A stretch of 11,913 bases of DNA from a candidate division NC10 bacterium SPGG6 (GCA_001643535.1 LXTG01000021.1:1-11913); one strand, 5' to 3'. Numbered from the stretch's first letter, positions 1-7,246 are shown. The notes: generated by a model from the sequence alone, not told the origin. Translations and numbers: made by a program.

Positions 1-199
1 CATCCCGGTTTCCAAACTCCCGCCTATAGGCCTGCTTGAGCTGGATGAGACGTTCACCGGTGAAGACCAGTTCCGATCGACTCGGGCGAATCTCTAACCA
101 CCGCGTCGCCGCCACGAGGGAGGAGAAAGCGAGCAGACCCGCCAGGAGCAAGACGACACGGGGATACCTAAGGATCACACGAGACCATCGCCGGGCCAT
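1..199 (-). CDS. RND/MMPL-type transporter, HpnN-like, N-terminal fragment
   Basis: Only the first 66 codons are present; the gene runs off the left edge. The ATG at 199 is preceded by a strong AGGAGGAG (212-219 on the minus strand) about 11 bases away. The visible protein starts with a basic stretch (MARRWSRVILRYPR), then a hydrophobic helix at about residues 14-31, then a charged segment ending in an amphipathic stretch with YRREFGNRD. This is how RND/MMPL exporters begin: a cytoplasmic tip, TM1, then the first periplasmic loop. It follows an MlaC/HpnM-like gene 30 bases upstream, matching the known hpnM-hpnN pairing, and hpnH/hpnG lie across the divergent region. HpnN-type proteins are implicated in moving hopanoids to the outer membrane. 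The family call rests on a short N-terminus plus context, so another membrane protein is possible. Confidence 0.55.
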   Translation of the reverse strand, partial: MARRWSRVILRYPRVVLLLAGLLAFSSLVAATRWLEIRPSRSELVFTGERLIQLKQAYRREFGNRD

Positions 200-229
200 G
201 ACCGGAATTGCTCCTCCTAAGGACTCCGA

Positions 230-868
230 TTATCGTTCGGGGGTGGAAGCGGTACTCAGCGCTTCGGCCTCCTGCTTGACCCGCATCTTTCGGACGAGAT
301 CCGCGTATGAGGAGGTCTGGATGATGCGATTGAACTGGCTCCGGTAGTTGCTGACCAGGCTGACCCCTTCGATCACCACATCGTAGACCTTCCACTGGCC
401 GTCGCGGCGGATGACCTTGTAATGAATGGGGATCTCGATATCCCCTTTTTTGCCAAATACCTTGGTGGTGACAACCCCAAACTTCTTGTCCACTTTCTCC
501 TTCGTATACAGGATTTCCTCATCGGAATAGGATTCAATCTTCTTGTGATAGGAACCCTCCAAGAGATCGGAAAATAGATCTACGAACTCTTGCCGCTCCT
601 TCGGATTCTGCTTGCGCCAATGACGGCCCAGGGACCGCCTCGCCATCTCCAAGAAGTCGAAACGGGCATAGATGGCCTCCTTCAGCTGCTTCCGGCGCGC
701 CTCCTCCTTCTCGGGGGCCTTCAGCGCCGGATCCCTCAAGATCTCCAGGACCCTGTCGATCGTGGCCTTCACCTGGGCCGTCGGCCCCTCCTGGGCAAAA
801 GACAAGGAAGAAAAGATCAAGGAGCTTATTCCACAAAGGATCAGCGCCTTCCGTAATCGCCCGCCCAT
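230..868 (-). CDS. mlaC: MlaC/Ttg2D-family periplasmic lipid carrier (HpnM-like)
   Basis: 212 residues, the usual MlaC size. I chose the ATG at 868 because AGGAGGGG (874-881, minus strand) sits 5 bases upstream and the protein then begins with a normal Sec signal: MGGRLRKALI, a hydrophobic core, and likely cleavage after SLSFA (residue 25). An in-frame ATG 14 codons earlier lacks such a site and would bury the signal. The mature part has the family pattern: a helical start, FLEMARRSLGRHWRKQ, FVDLFSDLLEGSYHKKIESY, then beta strands with VVTTKVF, IPIHYKVIRRDGQWKVYDVVIEGVSLVSNYRSQF. MlaC proteins ferry phospholipid between the MlaFED complex and the outer membrane. The related HpnM occurs in hopanoid clusters beside hpnN. 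It sits 51 bases after the TolC gene and 30 bases before the RND-like gene. The family call is firm; Mla versus Hpn naming is open. Confidence 0.88.
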   Translation of the reverse strand: MGGRLRKALILCGISSLIFSSLSFAQEGPTAQVKATIDRVLEILRDPALKAPEKEEARRKQLKEAIYARFDFLEMARRSLGRHWRKQNPKERQEFVDLFSDLLEGSYHKKIESYSDEEILYTKEKVDKKFGVVTTKVFGKKGDIEIPIHYKVIRRDGQWKVYDVVIEGVSLVSNYRSQFNRIIQTSSYADLVRKMRVKQEAEALSTASTPER

Positions 869-873
869 CTTCT

Positions 874-881
874 CCCCTCCT
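874..881 (-). promoter_or_regulatory. Shine-Dalgarno site fixing the mlaC-like start
   Basis: AGGAGGGG on the minus strand, 5 bases before the ATG at 868. It decides against the in-frame ATG at 910 and leaves a normal N-terminal signal peptide. Confidence 0.7.
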
Positions 882-919
882 GATGACCTCAAGGATTCCG
901 GTGAGCCCACCGCTGTTCC

Positions 920-2317
920 CTATTGGCGCGCCGAAAACTTGCGTACCGCCTCCCCGGTCGCAAAGGCCAGGTTGGCGAGTGCAATCCGTTGATTGTAGAT
1001 GGCGCGAAAATTATCCGCCCGCATCCGGGCATAGGTCTTCAGCGCATCGGCAAGATCCCTCGTTTCGCCGACCCCCAAGTCGAAGTTCGCCACGGCGGTG
1101 ACCAGCCATCGCCGGGCGTTCCGATAACCCCGCTTGGTTGTCTTAATATCCTTCTGGGCCCTTTGCAGCTCCAAGTGGGCCTTCCGCACCTGGAGGGGGA
1201 TTCCGTGCTCGGCAAAATCTCGCTTGTGGAGAAGCTGGATATATTCCGCCCGGGCCTCGTCGATCTTCCCCTTCGTGATCCCGAAATCGAAGTGCCAATT
1301 GAGGCCGACGACAATCCCACCCTGTGAATGTTCCAGCGGATCGGTAATGAGTGGAACCCGACTGAACTCCCGGTTGGTACTCTTGGCGACGTCGAGTAAG
1401 GCGGCCGCGTAAAAGATCGGATACTGGTCGGCGACGGCGGCATCCACGAGGGCCTCCCTGGCCCTGATCCCCGCCTTCAACTGCATGAATTCGGGGCGAA
1501 GCTCCTTGGCGGTCTCGAGATAGCTCTCGATGCTCCTCGGGTCCGTCTTGGCGGGCGCCAGCTTCTTGTCGGCCAATTCGAATTCGACATCTTCTTCAAG
1601 CCGGAGGGCCATGCGCAGTGCAGCCTGGGCGAGCGTGCGCCCCTGCTCGGCCTCGTCAATGTTTTTGTCCACCTCCGCGAGGAAGGCGCGTAGCTTGTAG
1701 ACATCGCTCCAGGTGGCCGCAGGGGAACCCGCTTCGACCTGGCGCTCGGCCTTCTTCAGGGACTTCCGAAGCTCTTTCCGGATACCATCGACGAATTCGC
1801 GAAGCTCGCTGGCCAACAGATACCCGTAATAAAACTGCTTGATCTGCAGGGAGACCTCGGAGGCCTTCTGGTCTACGGCCGCCTCGCTCACCTCGACACC
1901 CCGAGCGGCCGCCTCCCGGAAGGCGCTGATCTTCCCGAAGGTGTACAGCGGCTGAACCAAGCGGATCTGGGCCCGCCCGAAGACGCCGTTAACTATGGGA
2001 TCTGACGTGTCCGACTTGGAGTCGAGAATACCCTTGGAGCTACGAAGATCCGACTCGGGAGACGGGCCCGCGAAGATGTTGGCCTCGAGCTGCGCCCACT
2101 TCGCGGCCTCGGCCTGCGCCTGTTTGCTTCGGCTCATATCCACACCGGCGCGGGCCTCCTTAATCTCCGCACTCACCTCCAGCCCCCGCTGGACGGCCTC
2201 TTCCAGACTGATCACCAGCTTCTTTTGTTCGCCGGGCGGCTGCCCCTGAGCAGCAGCAGGAAGAGACCCCAGCAAAATCAGTACAAGGCAGACGCTCGAC
2301 GCGACAGATGCGACCAT
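920..2317 (-). CDS. TolC-family outer-membrane channel/efflux protein
   Basis: 465 residues from the ATG at 2317, typical for TolC/OEP proteins (about 420-500). The start is fixed by a long GGAGGAGGAG site (2322-2331, minus strand) and by the signal peptide that follows: MVASVASSVCLVLILLGSLPAAAQ, with cleavage near residue 23. A frame open further upstream, to 2449, would overlap mlaD and is unlikely. The mature protein has the OEP duplicated pattern: ISLEEAVQRGLEVSAEIKEA near the start of the first half, long alpha-helical coiled coils rich in E/K/R/A, strand segments such as RIRLVQPLYTFGKISAFREAA in the first half and GIVVGLNWHFDFGITKGKIDEARAEY in the second, and a final helix with RADNFRAIYNQRIALANLAFATGE. 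It lies between mlaD and the mlaC-like gene in one operon, so it may be the outer-membrane exit for the MCE system. No MlaA-like lipoprotein gene is visible. Confidence 0.88.
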   Translation of the reverse strand: MVASVASSVCLVLILLGSLPAAAQGQPPGEQKKLVISLEEAVQRGLEVSAEIKEARAGVDMSRSKQAQAEAAKWAQLEANIFAGPSPESDLRSSKGILDSKSDTSDPIVNGVFGRAQIRLVQPLYTFGKISAFREAAARGVEVSEAAVDQKASEVSLQIKQFYYGYLLASELREFVDGIRKELRKSLKKAERQVEAGSPAATWSDVYKLRAFLAEVDKNIDEAEQGRTLAQAALRMALRLEEDVEFELADKKLAPAKTDPRSIESYLETAKELRPEFMQLKAGIRAREALVDAAVADQYPIFYAAALLDVAKSTNREFSRVPLITDPLEHSQGGIVVGLNWHFDFGITKGKIDEARAEYIQLLHKRDFAEHGIPLQVRKAHLELQRAQKDIKTTKRGYRNARRWLVTAVANFDLGVGETRDLADALKTYARMRADNFRAIYNQRIALANLAFATGEAVRKFSARQ

Positions 2318-2321
2318 GGCA

Positions 2322-2331
2322 CTCCTCCTCC
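2322..2331 (-). promoter_or_regulatory. Strong Shine-Dalgarno site fixing the TolC-family start
   Basis: GGAGGAGGAG on the minus strand, 4 bases before the ATG at 2317. Its position excludes the longer frame that begins at 2449 inside mlaD. Confidence 0.75.
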
Positions 2332-2354
2332 AAGGCGCGAGGGTTCCTCGGACC

Positions 2355-2795
2355 CTAAAACTTCCCAAAGATAAAACTGCCGATAAGCTCCTCGATATCA
2401 ATGGGCGGTTCTGTCTCATGAATCTTGCCTCCCGCGGGGATGATCTCATCGGATGCCCCGGGACTCAAGCGCATATACTTTTCACCGATGAGCCCCTTCG
2501 TCCTGATGGAAGCGATCGTGTCCTCCTGGAGCTCGACGCCACTATCGATCCGTAACGTGACCCTCGCATCGTACTCGACCAATGAGATATCCTCGACCCG
2601 ACCGACCTTCACCCCGGCGATCTCCACACTGGCCCCTTCCTTCAATCCTCCAACGGTGGGGAACTCCGCGTACACCGTGTATCCCGTCAATCCAAAGACC
2701 TGCATCTGGCCCAGCCGCACAGAGATGTACGCAAGGGCGAAGATGCCCACGAGTAGGAAGAGACCAACCACCACTTCCAAATCGACCCGTCTCAT
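2355..2795 (-). CDS. mlaD: MlaD-like MCE-domain substrate-binding protein
   Basis: 146 residues, close to E. coli MlaD-type single-MCE proteins. One N-terminal membrane helix (about residues 7-26, VVVGLFLLVGIFALAYISV) anchors it in the inner membrane. A single MCE domain follows: YTVYAEFPTVGGLKEGASVEIAGVKVGRVEDISL, then strand-rich sequence with VTLRIDSGVELQEDT, and the pore-loop-like segment TKGLIGEKYMRLSPG. The tail IEELIGSFIFGKF is short and hydrophobic. MlaD forms a hexameric ring on the MlaFE transporter that holds lipid in the periplasm. It begins 12 bases after mlaF and ends 37 bases before the TolC-family gene. Its short length means it cannot bridge the periplasm as a multi-MCE tube would, so a carrier (the MlaC-like protein) or another partner is required. 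Confidence 0.93.
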   Translation of the reverse strand: MRRVDLEVVVGLFLLVGIFALAYISVRLGQMQVFGLTGYTVYAEFPTVGGLKEGASVEIAGVKVGRVEDISLVEYDARVTLRIDSGVELQEDTIASIRTKGLIGEKYMRLSPGASDEIIPAGGKIHETEPPIDIEELIGSFIFGKF

Positions 2796-2807
2796 CGTGC
2801 GCCCCTC

Positions 2808-3554
2808 TCAGTCCGGCTGGATCGGACCCTCCGGATCGCCGGTGATGAACTGTCGGACCACAGGGTTGGTGGAAAACTGTATCGCCTCCGGAGGCCCCGC
2901 CTCGACCACCACCCCTTGATGGAGCATCGCCACCCGGTCGGCAATACCGAAGATCTCGGGGATCTCGTGGCTGACCAGGACGGCCGTAAAACCGACGCGT
3001 CGATGCAGGTCGAGGATCAACCGATGAATTGCGTTGACCATGATCGGATCAAGGCCGGTTGTCGGCTCGTCGAACAGGACAATCTGCGGCTCCATGGTCA
3101 GGGCACGGGCCAGCGCGACCCGCTTCCTCATCCCCCCGCTCACCTCGGCGGGATACTTGTGGCCCATATCCGAAAGGCCCACCTGCTTCAGAAGGGTAAG
3201 GACCCTTTCCCGGATGGCCTCCTCGGGAAGCCGGGTCTTCTCCCGGAGCGGAAAGGCTACGTTCTCAAAAGCGGTCAACGAATCAAAGAGAGCCCCCCCC
3301 TGAAAGACCACTCCAAACCGCTGCCTGAGCTGGTCGAACTCCCGTCCCCGGAGTCGAGTAATTTCCACGCCGTCGATAAGGATTTGGCCTTCGTCCGGCT
3401 TGAGGAGACCCATCAGGTGTTTCAGGAGGACGCTCTTGCCTTCGCCACTCCGGCCGATGATGACCAGGATCTCCCCCCGAGTAACCTGCAGGTTCACCCC
3501 CCGGAGAACCTGTTGCCCCTCGAAGGACTTGTGCAAGTTACGGATTTCGACCAT
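2808..3554 (-). CDS. mlaF: MlaF-like ABC transporter ATPase
   Basis: 248 residues with every ABC ATPase motif: Walker A GRSGEGKS (34-41), Q-loop Q85 in VFQGGALFDSLTAFENVAFPL, signature VSGGMRKRVALARAL (from 138), Walker B IVLFDEPTTGLDP (from 158, catalytic E163), and the switch histidine H196 in VLVSHE. The LFDSLT..ENVAFPL segment after the Q-loop and the C-terminal VVRQFITGDPEGPI are characteristic of MlaF/Ttg2A ATPases. The product powers the MlaE permease at the inner membrane. The gene begins 10 bases after mlaE and ends 12 bases before mlaD, so it is cotranscribed. No mlaB (STAS) gene is visible, although E. coli needs MlaB to stabilise MlaF; MlaB is often missing from mla operons outside proteobacteria. 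Confidence 0.95.
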   Translation of the reverse strand: MVEIRNLHKSFEGQQVLRGVNLQVTRGEILVIIGRSGEGKSVLLKHLMGLLKPDEGQILIDGVEITRLRGREFDQLRQRFGVVFQGGALFDSLTAFENVAFPLREKTRLPEEAIRERVLTLLKQVGLSDMGHKYPAEVSGGMRKRVALARALTMEPQIVLFDEPTTGLDPIMVNAIHRLILDLHRRVGFTAVLVSHEIPEIFGIADRVAMLHQGVVVEAGPPEAIQFSTNPVVRQFITGDPEGPIQPD

Positions 3555-3564
3555 ACGCCCCGCG

Positions 3565-4338
3565 CTATATTACCAAAAGGACCGACCCGAGAAAGTAATC
3601 CCAGACCAGGATCAACACCGAGGATAGGACCACCGCCTCCGTGGTGGCCCGGCTTACTCCCTCGGCTCCGTAACCCGCGTGAAATCCCTTGTAGCAGCAG
3701 ACCCACGTCATCAGGAGTCCGAAGCTCAACGACTTGAGGATACCCTGGGTGATATCCCGAAGGCCCACATAGGTTTCCATCTGCCCAAAATACGTCCCCT
3801 CCCCGACGCCCAAGAGCTGCACCCCCACCAGATACCCGCCATAGATCCCCACCAGATCGAAAATAGCCGTCAGGAGAGGGAACGCGATCAGGCCGGCCAG
3901 GATGGTCGGAACAATCAGGTACCGCATGGGCTCTAACGCCATTGCCTGCAGCGCATCGATCTGTTCGGTGATGCGCATGATCCCGATTTCAGCCGTCAAG
4001 GCCGAGCCCGCCCTCCCCGTCACCATGAGGGCGCAGAGGACCGGTCCTAACTCGCGGACCAGGCTCAAGGCTACGGCCGGCCCCAGGAAAGCCTCCGAGC
4101 CAAACTTTCTCAAGGTATAGAACACTTGCAGGGCGAGGACCATACCGGTGAAGCCGCCAGTCAGCACGATCACCAAGAGAGACTTGGCCCCGATGAAATG
4201 GATCCGGGCGATCATGCGCCGCCACTTGAGAGGGGAGAGAAACATCCAGATCACGGCGGAGCTCAGAAAGATCACCATCCGGCCGCCGTCGCGGAGGGAA
4301 TTCAAGAACCACCGTCCGAGGAGCCCCAGAATTTTCAT
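3565..4338 (-). CDS. mlaE: MlaE-like ABC transporter permease
   Basis: 257 residues, the normal MlaE length. The N-terminal interfacial helix (MKILGLLGRWFLNSLRDGG) is followed by five or so membrane spans. The family core is plain: GAKSLLVIVLTGGFTGMVLALQ, then RELGPVLCALMVTGRAGSALTAEIGIMRITEQIDALQAMALEPMRYLIVPTILAG, the coupling region that contacts MlaF. The C-terminal segment CYKGFHAGYGAEGVSRATTEAVVLSSVLIL is also typical. Two MlaE subunits form the transmembrane core of the lipid transporter. This is the first gene of the leftward operon; a sigma70-like promoter lies about 150 bases upstream. The initiating ATG at 4338 is preceded by a modest GAGGCGGG. Confidence 0.95.
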   Translation of the reverse strand: MKILGLLGRWFLNSLRDGGRMVIFLSSAVIWMFLSPLKWRRMIARIHFIGAKSLLVIVLTGGFTGMVLALQVFYTLRKFGSEAFLGPAVALSLVRELGPVLCALMVTGRAGSALTAEIGIMRITEQIDALQAMALEPMRYLIVPTILAGLIAFPLLTAIFDLVGIYGGYLVGVQLLGVGEGTYFGQMETYVGLRDITQGILKSLSFGLLMTWVCCYKGFHAGYGAEGVSRATTEAVVLSSVLILVWDYFLGSVLLVI

Positions 4339-4483
4339 GGTCCCGCCTCAAGGAGATTGAAGGCTCCATCCCACGAACCACCCCGATTCCGAGCAAAGAC
4401 TGGCCGTTTTATCACCCAGGGAGTACAGGGGCAGGCACGCTAAGGTGCCTTTTCGAAAGGATAAAATCCGGTCCATTCCGGCC

Positions 4484-4512
4484 TTCATAGTACAAAAAAC
4501 GACAAATGTCAA
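4484..4512 (-). promoter_or_regulatory. Putative sigma70 promoter of the mla-tolC operon
   Basis: On the minus strand a perfect TTGACA (-35, 4507-4512) is followed after 17 bases by TATGAA (-10, 4484-4489; four of six consensus bases). Transcription would begin near 4477, leaving a leader of about 140 bases before mlaE. The match and spacing are good for a sequence-only prediction. Confidence 0.5.
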
Positions 4513-4696
4513 GGTCGATCAAGGGTTTTCAGGAATACGCGACGCTGGCACTTACATAGAGAGAACATGATCGGGTATACTCGCTTCAATCGGGCCTTCC
4601 TACAGATATGACGCCTCGGACCTTCCCCCTGCGACGGGTCGGGTTGAGGTGCAAGGACGGACCACACGTGATCGCTCTCGCGAGACGATTTTTTCG

Positions 4697-4725
4697 TTGC
4701 AAAATCCTCGAAGTCGTTTTAACAT
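4697..4725 (+). promoter_or_regulatory. Possible sigma70 promoter facing the CruF-like gene
   Basis: TTGCAA (4697-4702) and TAACAT (4720-4725) with a 17-base spacer, in a locally AT-rich stretch about 38 bases before the chosen ATG at 4763. Each box matches four or five of six consensus bases, so this is a weak call. Confidence 0.3.
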
Positions 4726-4762
4726 AATACCTTACGTTCAACCCGCCATCTCACGAGGAATA

Positions 4763-5683
4763 ATGATAGACTCTTTCTTCTCTTTACTCCTCGGGACCAT
4801 CGTGTTGCGATCATACGTCTTCGCATTCCTCCTCCTCTATTTATTTGCTGCCGTGGTGGATATGGGATGGCGGCGGACCCTCCTCTTCACCCTGCTGGGC
4901 TGGGGTGTGGCCTTTACCGCCGAATCCCTTTCTATCCGGGTGGGGATCCCCTTCGGCCTCTACCACTACCTGCCTACGACCGCGGATCGAGAGCTCTGGA
5001 TCGCCGGGGTGCCCTTCATGGATTCTCTGTCTTTCGTCTTCCTGGCCTATGCGAGCTGGACCCTCGCCTGCCTGGCGCTCCTCCCGCTGTCCAGGGAGGG
5101 GAATCAACGATGGGCCTTCTCCGTCCCTCAGCGTGGCCGACTGAGTGCCCCCGTCCTCCTCCTCACCGTAGTCTTCTTTGTCCTCATCGATGTCGTGGTG
5201 GATCCTATCGCCGTCCGGGGCGATCGTTGGTTCCTCGGTCAGCTCTTTTACTACCCCGAGCCTGGTGTATACTTTGGGGTCCCGCTCTCCAACTTTGTCG
5301 GATGGGGGGTGGTGGGGTGCACGATCATGACCCTCTTTGCGCTCCTCCACAGGCGGGTCAAGGGTGAAACACCCCGTTGGGCGGAGCGGCTTCCCCTGCG
5401 TCCCCTGTACGGGCCGATTCTTTACTACCTCGTCCTGGGGTTTGCACTCACCGTCACCTGGCTGATCGGAGAAAAGACCCTGCTCCTCGCCGGCCTCTTC
5501 ATTTATACCCCCCTGACTACCCTCCTGGCGGTCACAATCGCCGCGCGGTGGCAGGAGGGGCAGAAGTCGGCGAGACGGAATCTTAAACCGTGGGAAAGCG
5601 TTTCACACACAGGAGATGCGCCCTCGAACGGCAGAGGATCGCGCTCCGTGGAAGTAGTCTGGAAGGACCGGGATCTCGAATAG
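4763..5683 (+). CDS. Carotenoid biosynthesis (CruF/DUF422-like) integral membrane protein
   Basis: 306 residues from the ATG at 4763, which follows GAGGAA closely (spacing only 3-5 bases) and starts directly at the first membrane helix. About seven hydrophobic spans are visible. Two family-like motifs stand out: AFTAESLSIRVGIPFGLYHYLP (50-71) and VVVDPIAVRGDRWFLGQ with YYPEPGVYFGVPLSNFVGW (145-181), including conserved E54, D147, P148 and N177. Members of this family hydrate carotenoid end groups (CruF, bisanhydrobacterioruberin hydratase). The residues after about 265 are polar and look like a non-conserved tail. No other carotenoid gene is present; it lies 102 bases before hpnH, so it may act on another isoprenoid, but that is inference. 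Family call fairly firm, substrate unknown. Confidence 0.7.
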   Translation: MIDSFFSLLLGTIVLRSYVFAFLLLYLFAAVVDMGWRRTLLFTLLGWGVAFTAESLSIRVGIPFGLYHYLPTTADRELWIAGVPFMDSLSFVFLAYASWTLACLALLPLSREGNQRWAFSVPQRGRLSAPVLLLTVVFFVLIDVVVDPIAVRGDRWFLGQLFYYPEPGVYFGVPLSNFVGWGVVGCTIMTLFALLHRRVKGETPRWAERLPLRPLYGPILYYLVLGFALTVTWLIGEKTLLLAGLFIYTPLTTLLAVTIAARWQEGQKSARRNLKPWESVSHTGDAPSNGRGSRSVEVVWKDRDLE

Positions 5684-5707
5684 GCGGCCATCGGTACCGA
5701 GGCTGCC
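5683..5707 (+). terminator. Hairpin at the end of the CruF-like gene, possible terminator or attenuator
   Basis: GGCGGCC (5683-5689) pairs with GGCTGCC (5701-5707), six Watson-Crick pairs plus one G-U. Inside it the perfect palindrome TCGGTACCGA (5691-5700) extends the stem. It begins at the last base of the stop codon. There is no T-run after it, so intrinsic termination is doubtful; it may instead partly insulate hpnH or protect mRNA. Confidence 0.3.
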
Positions 5708-5768
5708 GAGGTGGAGCATCAGCACCCTGATGGATCTACGAAGCGAACAACAGATGAATGAAGGGCCT

Positions 5769-5776
5769 AAAGGAGG
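5769..5776 (+). promoter_or_regulatory. Near-consensus ribosome binding site of hpnH
   Basis: AAAGGAGG, 9 bases before the hpnH ATG at 5786; among the strongest sites in the window, suggesting high translation of hpnH. Confidence 0.7.
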
Positions 5777-5785
5777 CCATACATC

Positions 5786-6802
5786 ATGGCAATTCCCATT
5801 TCTCAATCTTTAACCGTTGTATCGTACGTCCTCCGGCAAAAGTTGCGGGGAAATAAACACTATCCCCTCGTGCTCATGCTCGAGCCCCTCTTTCGTTGTA
5901 ACCTGGCTTGTGCGGGCTGCGGAAAGATTCAATATCCCGAGCACGTGCTGCAGAAACGGCTGACGCCCGAAGAGTGCTGGGCGGCGGTCGAAGAATGCGG
6001 GACGCCGATCGTCAGTATCCCCGGTGGTGAGCCCCTCATCCATCCCGAAATGCCCGAGATCGTTCGGGGATTGATCGAACGCAAGAAGTATGTGTACCTC
6101 TGCACCAACGCCCTCCTGATGGAGCGAAAGCTTCCCGAGTATACGCCGTCCAAGTTTCTGACATTCAGCGTGCACATGGACGGCCTCAAAGAAGAGCACG
6201 ACATTGCCGTGTGCCGCAATGGGGTGTACGACATTGCGGTCAGAGCGATCAGGGCAGCGCTCGATCGAGGTTTCCGAGTCACGACCAATACCACCCTCTT
6301 CGAAGGTGCCGATCCAGAGAGGGTCCGGAAATTCTTTGACAGCATGATGGAATTAGGCGTCGAAGGGATGATGATCTCCCCGGGGTACAGCTACCAAAAG
6401 GCCCCGGATCAAGAGCACTTCCTGCGGCGCCATGGCATTAAGAAACTCTTTGCGTCTATCCTCACAGATGGCAAGAAGCACTGGCGGTTCAACCAGTCTC
6501 CGTTGTTCCTCGATTTCCTCATGGGCAAACGAGAGTACCAGTGCACACCCTGGGGGAACCCGACATACAATATCTTCGGCTGGCAGAGGCCCTGTTATCT
6601 GCTGCAGGACGGTTACACGGCAACCTTCAAGGAATTGATCGAGACCACGGAGTGGGACCGGTACGGGACCGGGAGGAACGACAAGTGCGCCGACTGCATG
6701 GTCCACTGTGGGTACGAGGCCACCGCGGTGGATGATACGTTCGGTTCGTGGTCGGCATTTGCCCGAACCGTCAAATTGACGCTCCTTCCGAATTCGCGAT
6801 AG
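5786..6802 (+). CDS. hpnH: HpnH, radical SAM adenosyl-hopene synthase
   Basis: 338 residues, matching HpnH. The radical SAM cluster motif CNLACAGC (C38, C42, C45) binds the 4Fe-4S cluster, and GGEP (80-83) is the usual SAM-contact motif. Other HpnH-like stretches are MLEPLFRCNL, YPEHVLQKRLTPEEC, FLTFSVHMDGLKEEHD, MISPGYSYQKAPDQEHFL and the C-terminal domain with C253, C270 and CADCMVHCGYEATAV (C301, C304, C308). HpnH adds a 5'-deoxyadenosyl radical to diploptene (hopene), giving adenosylhopane, the first step of the extended C35 hopanoid side chain. Its stop codon overlaps the ribosome binding site of the next gene, and hpnG follows one gene later. No squalene-hopene cyclase is in the window and must be encoded elsewhere. 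Confidence 0.96.
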   Translation: MAIPISQSLTVVSYVLRQKLRGNKHYPLVLMLEPLFRCNLACAGCGKIQYPEHVLQKRLTPEECWAAVEECGTPIVSIPGGEPLIHPEMPEIVRGLIERKKYVYLCTNALLMERKLPEYTPSKFLTFSVHMDGLKEEHDIAVCRNGVYDIAVRAIRAALDRGFRVTTNTTLFEGADPERVRKFFDSMMELGVEGMMISPGYSYQKAPDQEHFLRRHGIKKLFASILTDGKKHWRFNQSPLFLDFLMGKREYQCTPWGNPTYNIFGWQRPCYLLQDGYTATFKELIETTEWDRYGTGRNDKCADCMVHCGYEATAVDDTFGSWSAFARTVKLTLLPNSR

Positions 6803-6817
6803 GAGGGTAAAAGACCC

Positions 6818-7210
6818 ATGCCACAGGAAACGAAGGCGCATGGATCAGAGAGGCCTCAGTGGGAAGGCCGCGCTTTCCCTCTCGAGAATCAAACGGAGCT
6901 GTTTGAGGTGATCGAGGCGGCCTTTGATTATCGTGGCGATGTCACCCTGGAACTGAGGGATGGAACGAGAATCGTCGGGTACGTCTTCAACCGGGATCCG
7001 AAGGCGGCCGAGCCGTATATCCAGCTCTTCCCTCAGGAAGAGGCCGGCACCAAGGCGATAAAGTACGCGGATATTATGGCCGTCGCGTTTACGGGGGAAG
7101 ACACCGCCTTTGGGAAATCCTGGGAGGGTTGGGTCACCAAGAGCGAGGCGTTGCGCAAGGCCGAGGCGGAGAGAGTTCGAGCCGAGGCCGAGGTGCGCGG
7201 CGATCTGTAA
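6818..7210 (+). CDS. Unrecognised 130-residue protein between hpnH and hpnG, possible small beta-barrel
   Basis: I do not recognise a named family. The frame starts at an ATG after AGGAGG (6801-6806), which overlaps the hpnH stop codon, so it is almost certainly translated with hpnH. No signal peptide or membrane helix is present, so it should be cytoplasmic. Residues 36-95 read as short beta strands: FDYRGDVTLELRDGTRIVGYVFNRDP, YIQLFPQ, AIKYADIMAVAFTGEDTA. The pattern of strand, DGT turn, strand with glycine resembles Sm/SH3-like small barrels. Residues 105-127 (WVTKSEALRKAEAERVRAEAE) should be one charged helix or coiled coil. Its place between two hopanoid side-chain genes suggests a role tied to HpnH or HpnG, perhaps scaffolding or regulation. 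Real gene: very likely; function: unknown. Confidence 0.8.
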   Translation: MPQETKAHGSERPQWEGRAFPLENQTELFEVIEAAFDYRGDVTLELRDGTRIVGYVFNRDPKAAEPYIQLFPQEEAGTKAIKYADIMAVAFTGEDTAFGKSWEGWVTKSEALRKAEAERVRAEAEVRGDL

Positions 7211-7246
7211 GAGCGATATTGCCGACCGAAGAGGTCCCGGTTCGAC

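Larger units (their letters stand above)
4339..4762. other. Divergent intergenic region between mlaE and the CruF-like gene
   Basis: 424 bases without a convincing gene. The stretch is more AT-rich than its flanks, especially around 4480-4515 and 4690-4735, as expected for promoter DNA. It holds a good leftward promoter candidate and a weaker rightward one, listed separately. An open frame from 4649 that joins the CruF-like gene has basic, non-hydrophobic sequence before the first membrane helix and is treated as non-coding. A TATACT at 4576-4581 looks like a -10 box, but no matching -35 box was found. Confidence 0.6.

Noticed and set aside
2916..3737. A 273-residue plus-strand open frame opposite mlaF and mlaE
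   Set aside because: It is the antisense of the Walker and signature regions of mlaF; composition is proline/arginine-rich with no domain.
4649..4762. A 38-residue N-terminal extension of the CruF-like protein
   Set aside because: The sequence is basic and unstructured, covers the candidate promoter, and the ATG at 4763 starts directly at the first membrane helix.
5717..5732. Small hairpin CATCAG-CACC-CTGATG between the CruF-like gene and hpnH
   Set aside because: Only six pairs, no T-run and no conserved context; could occur by chance.
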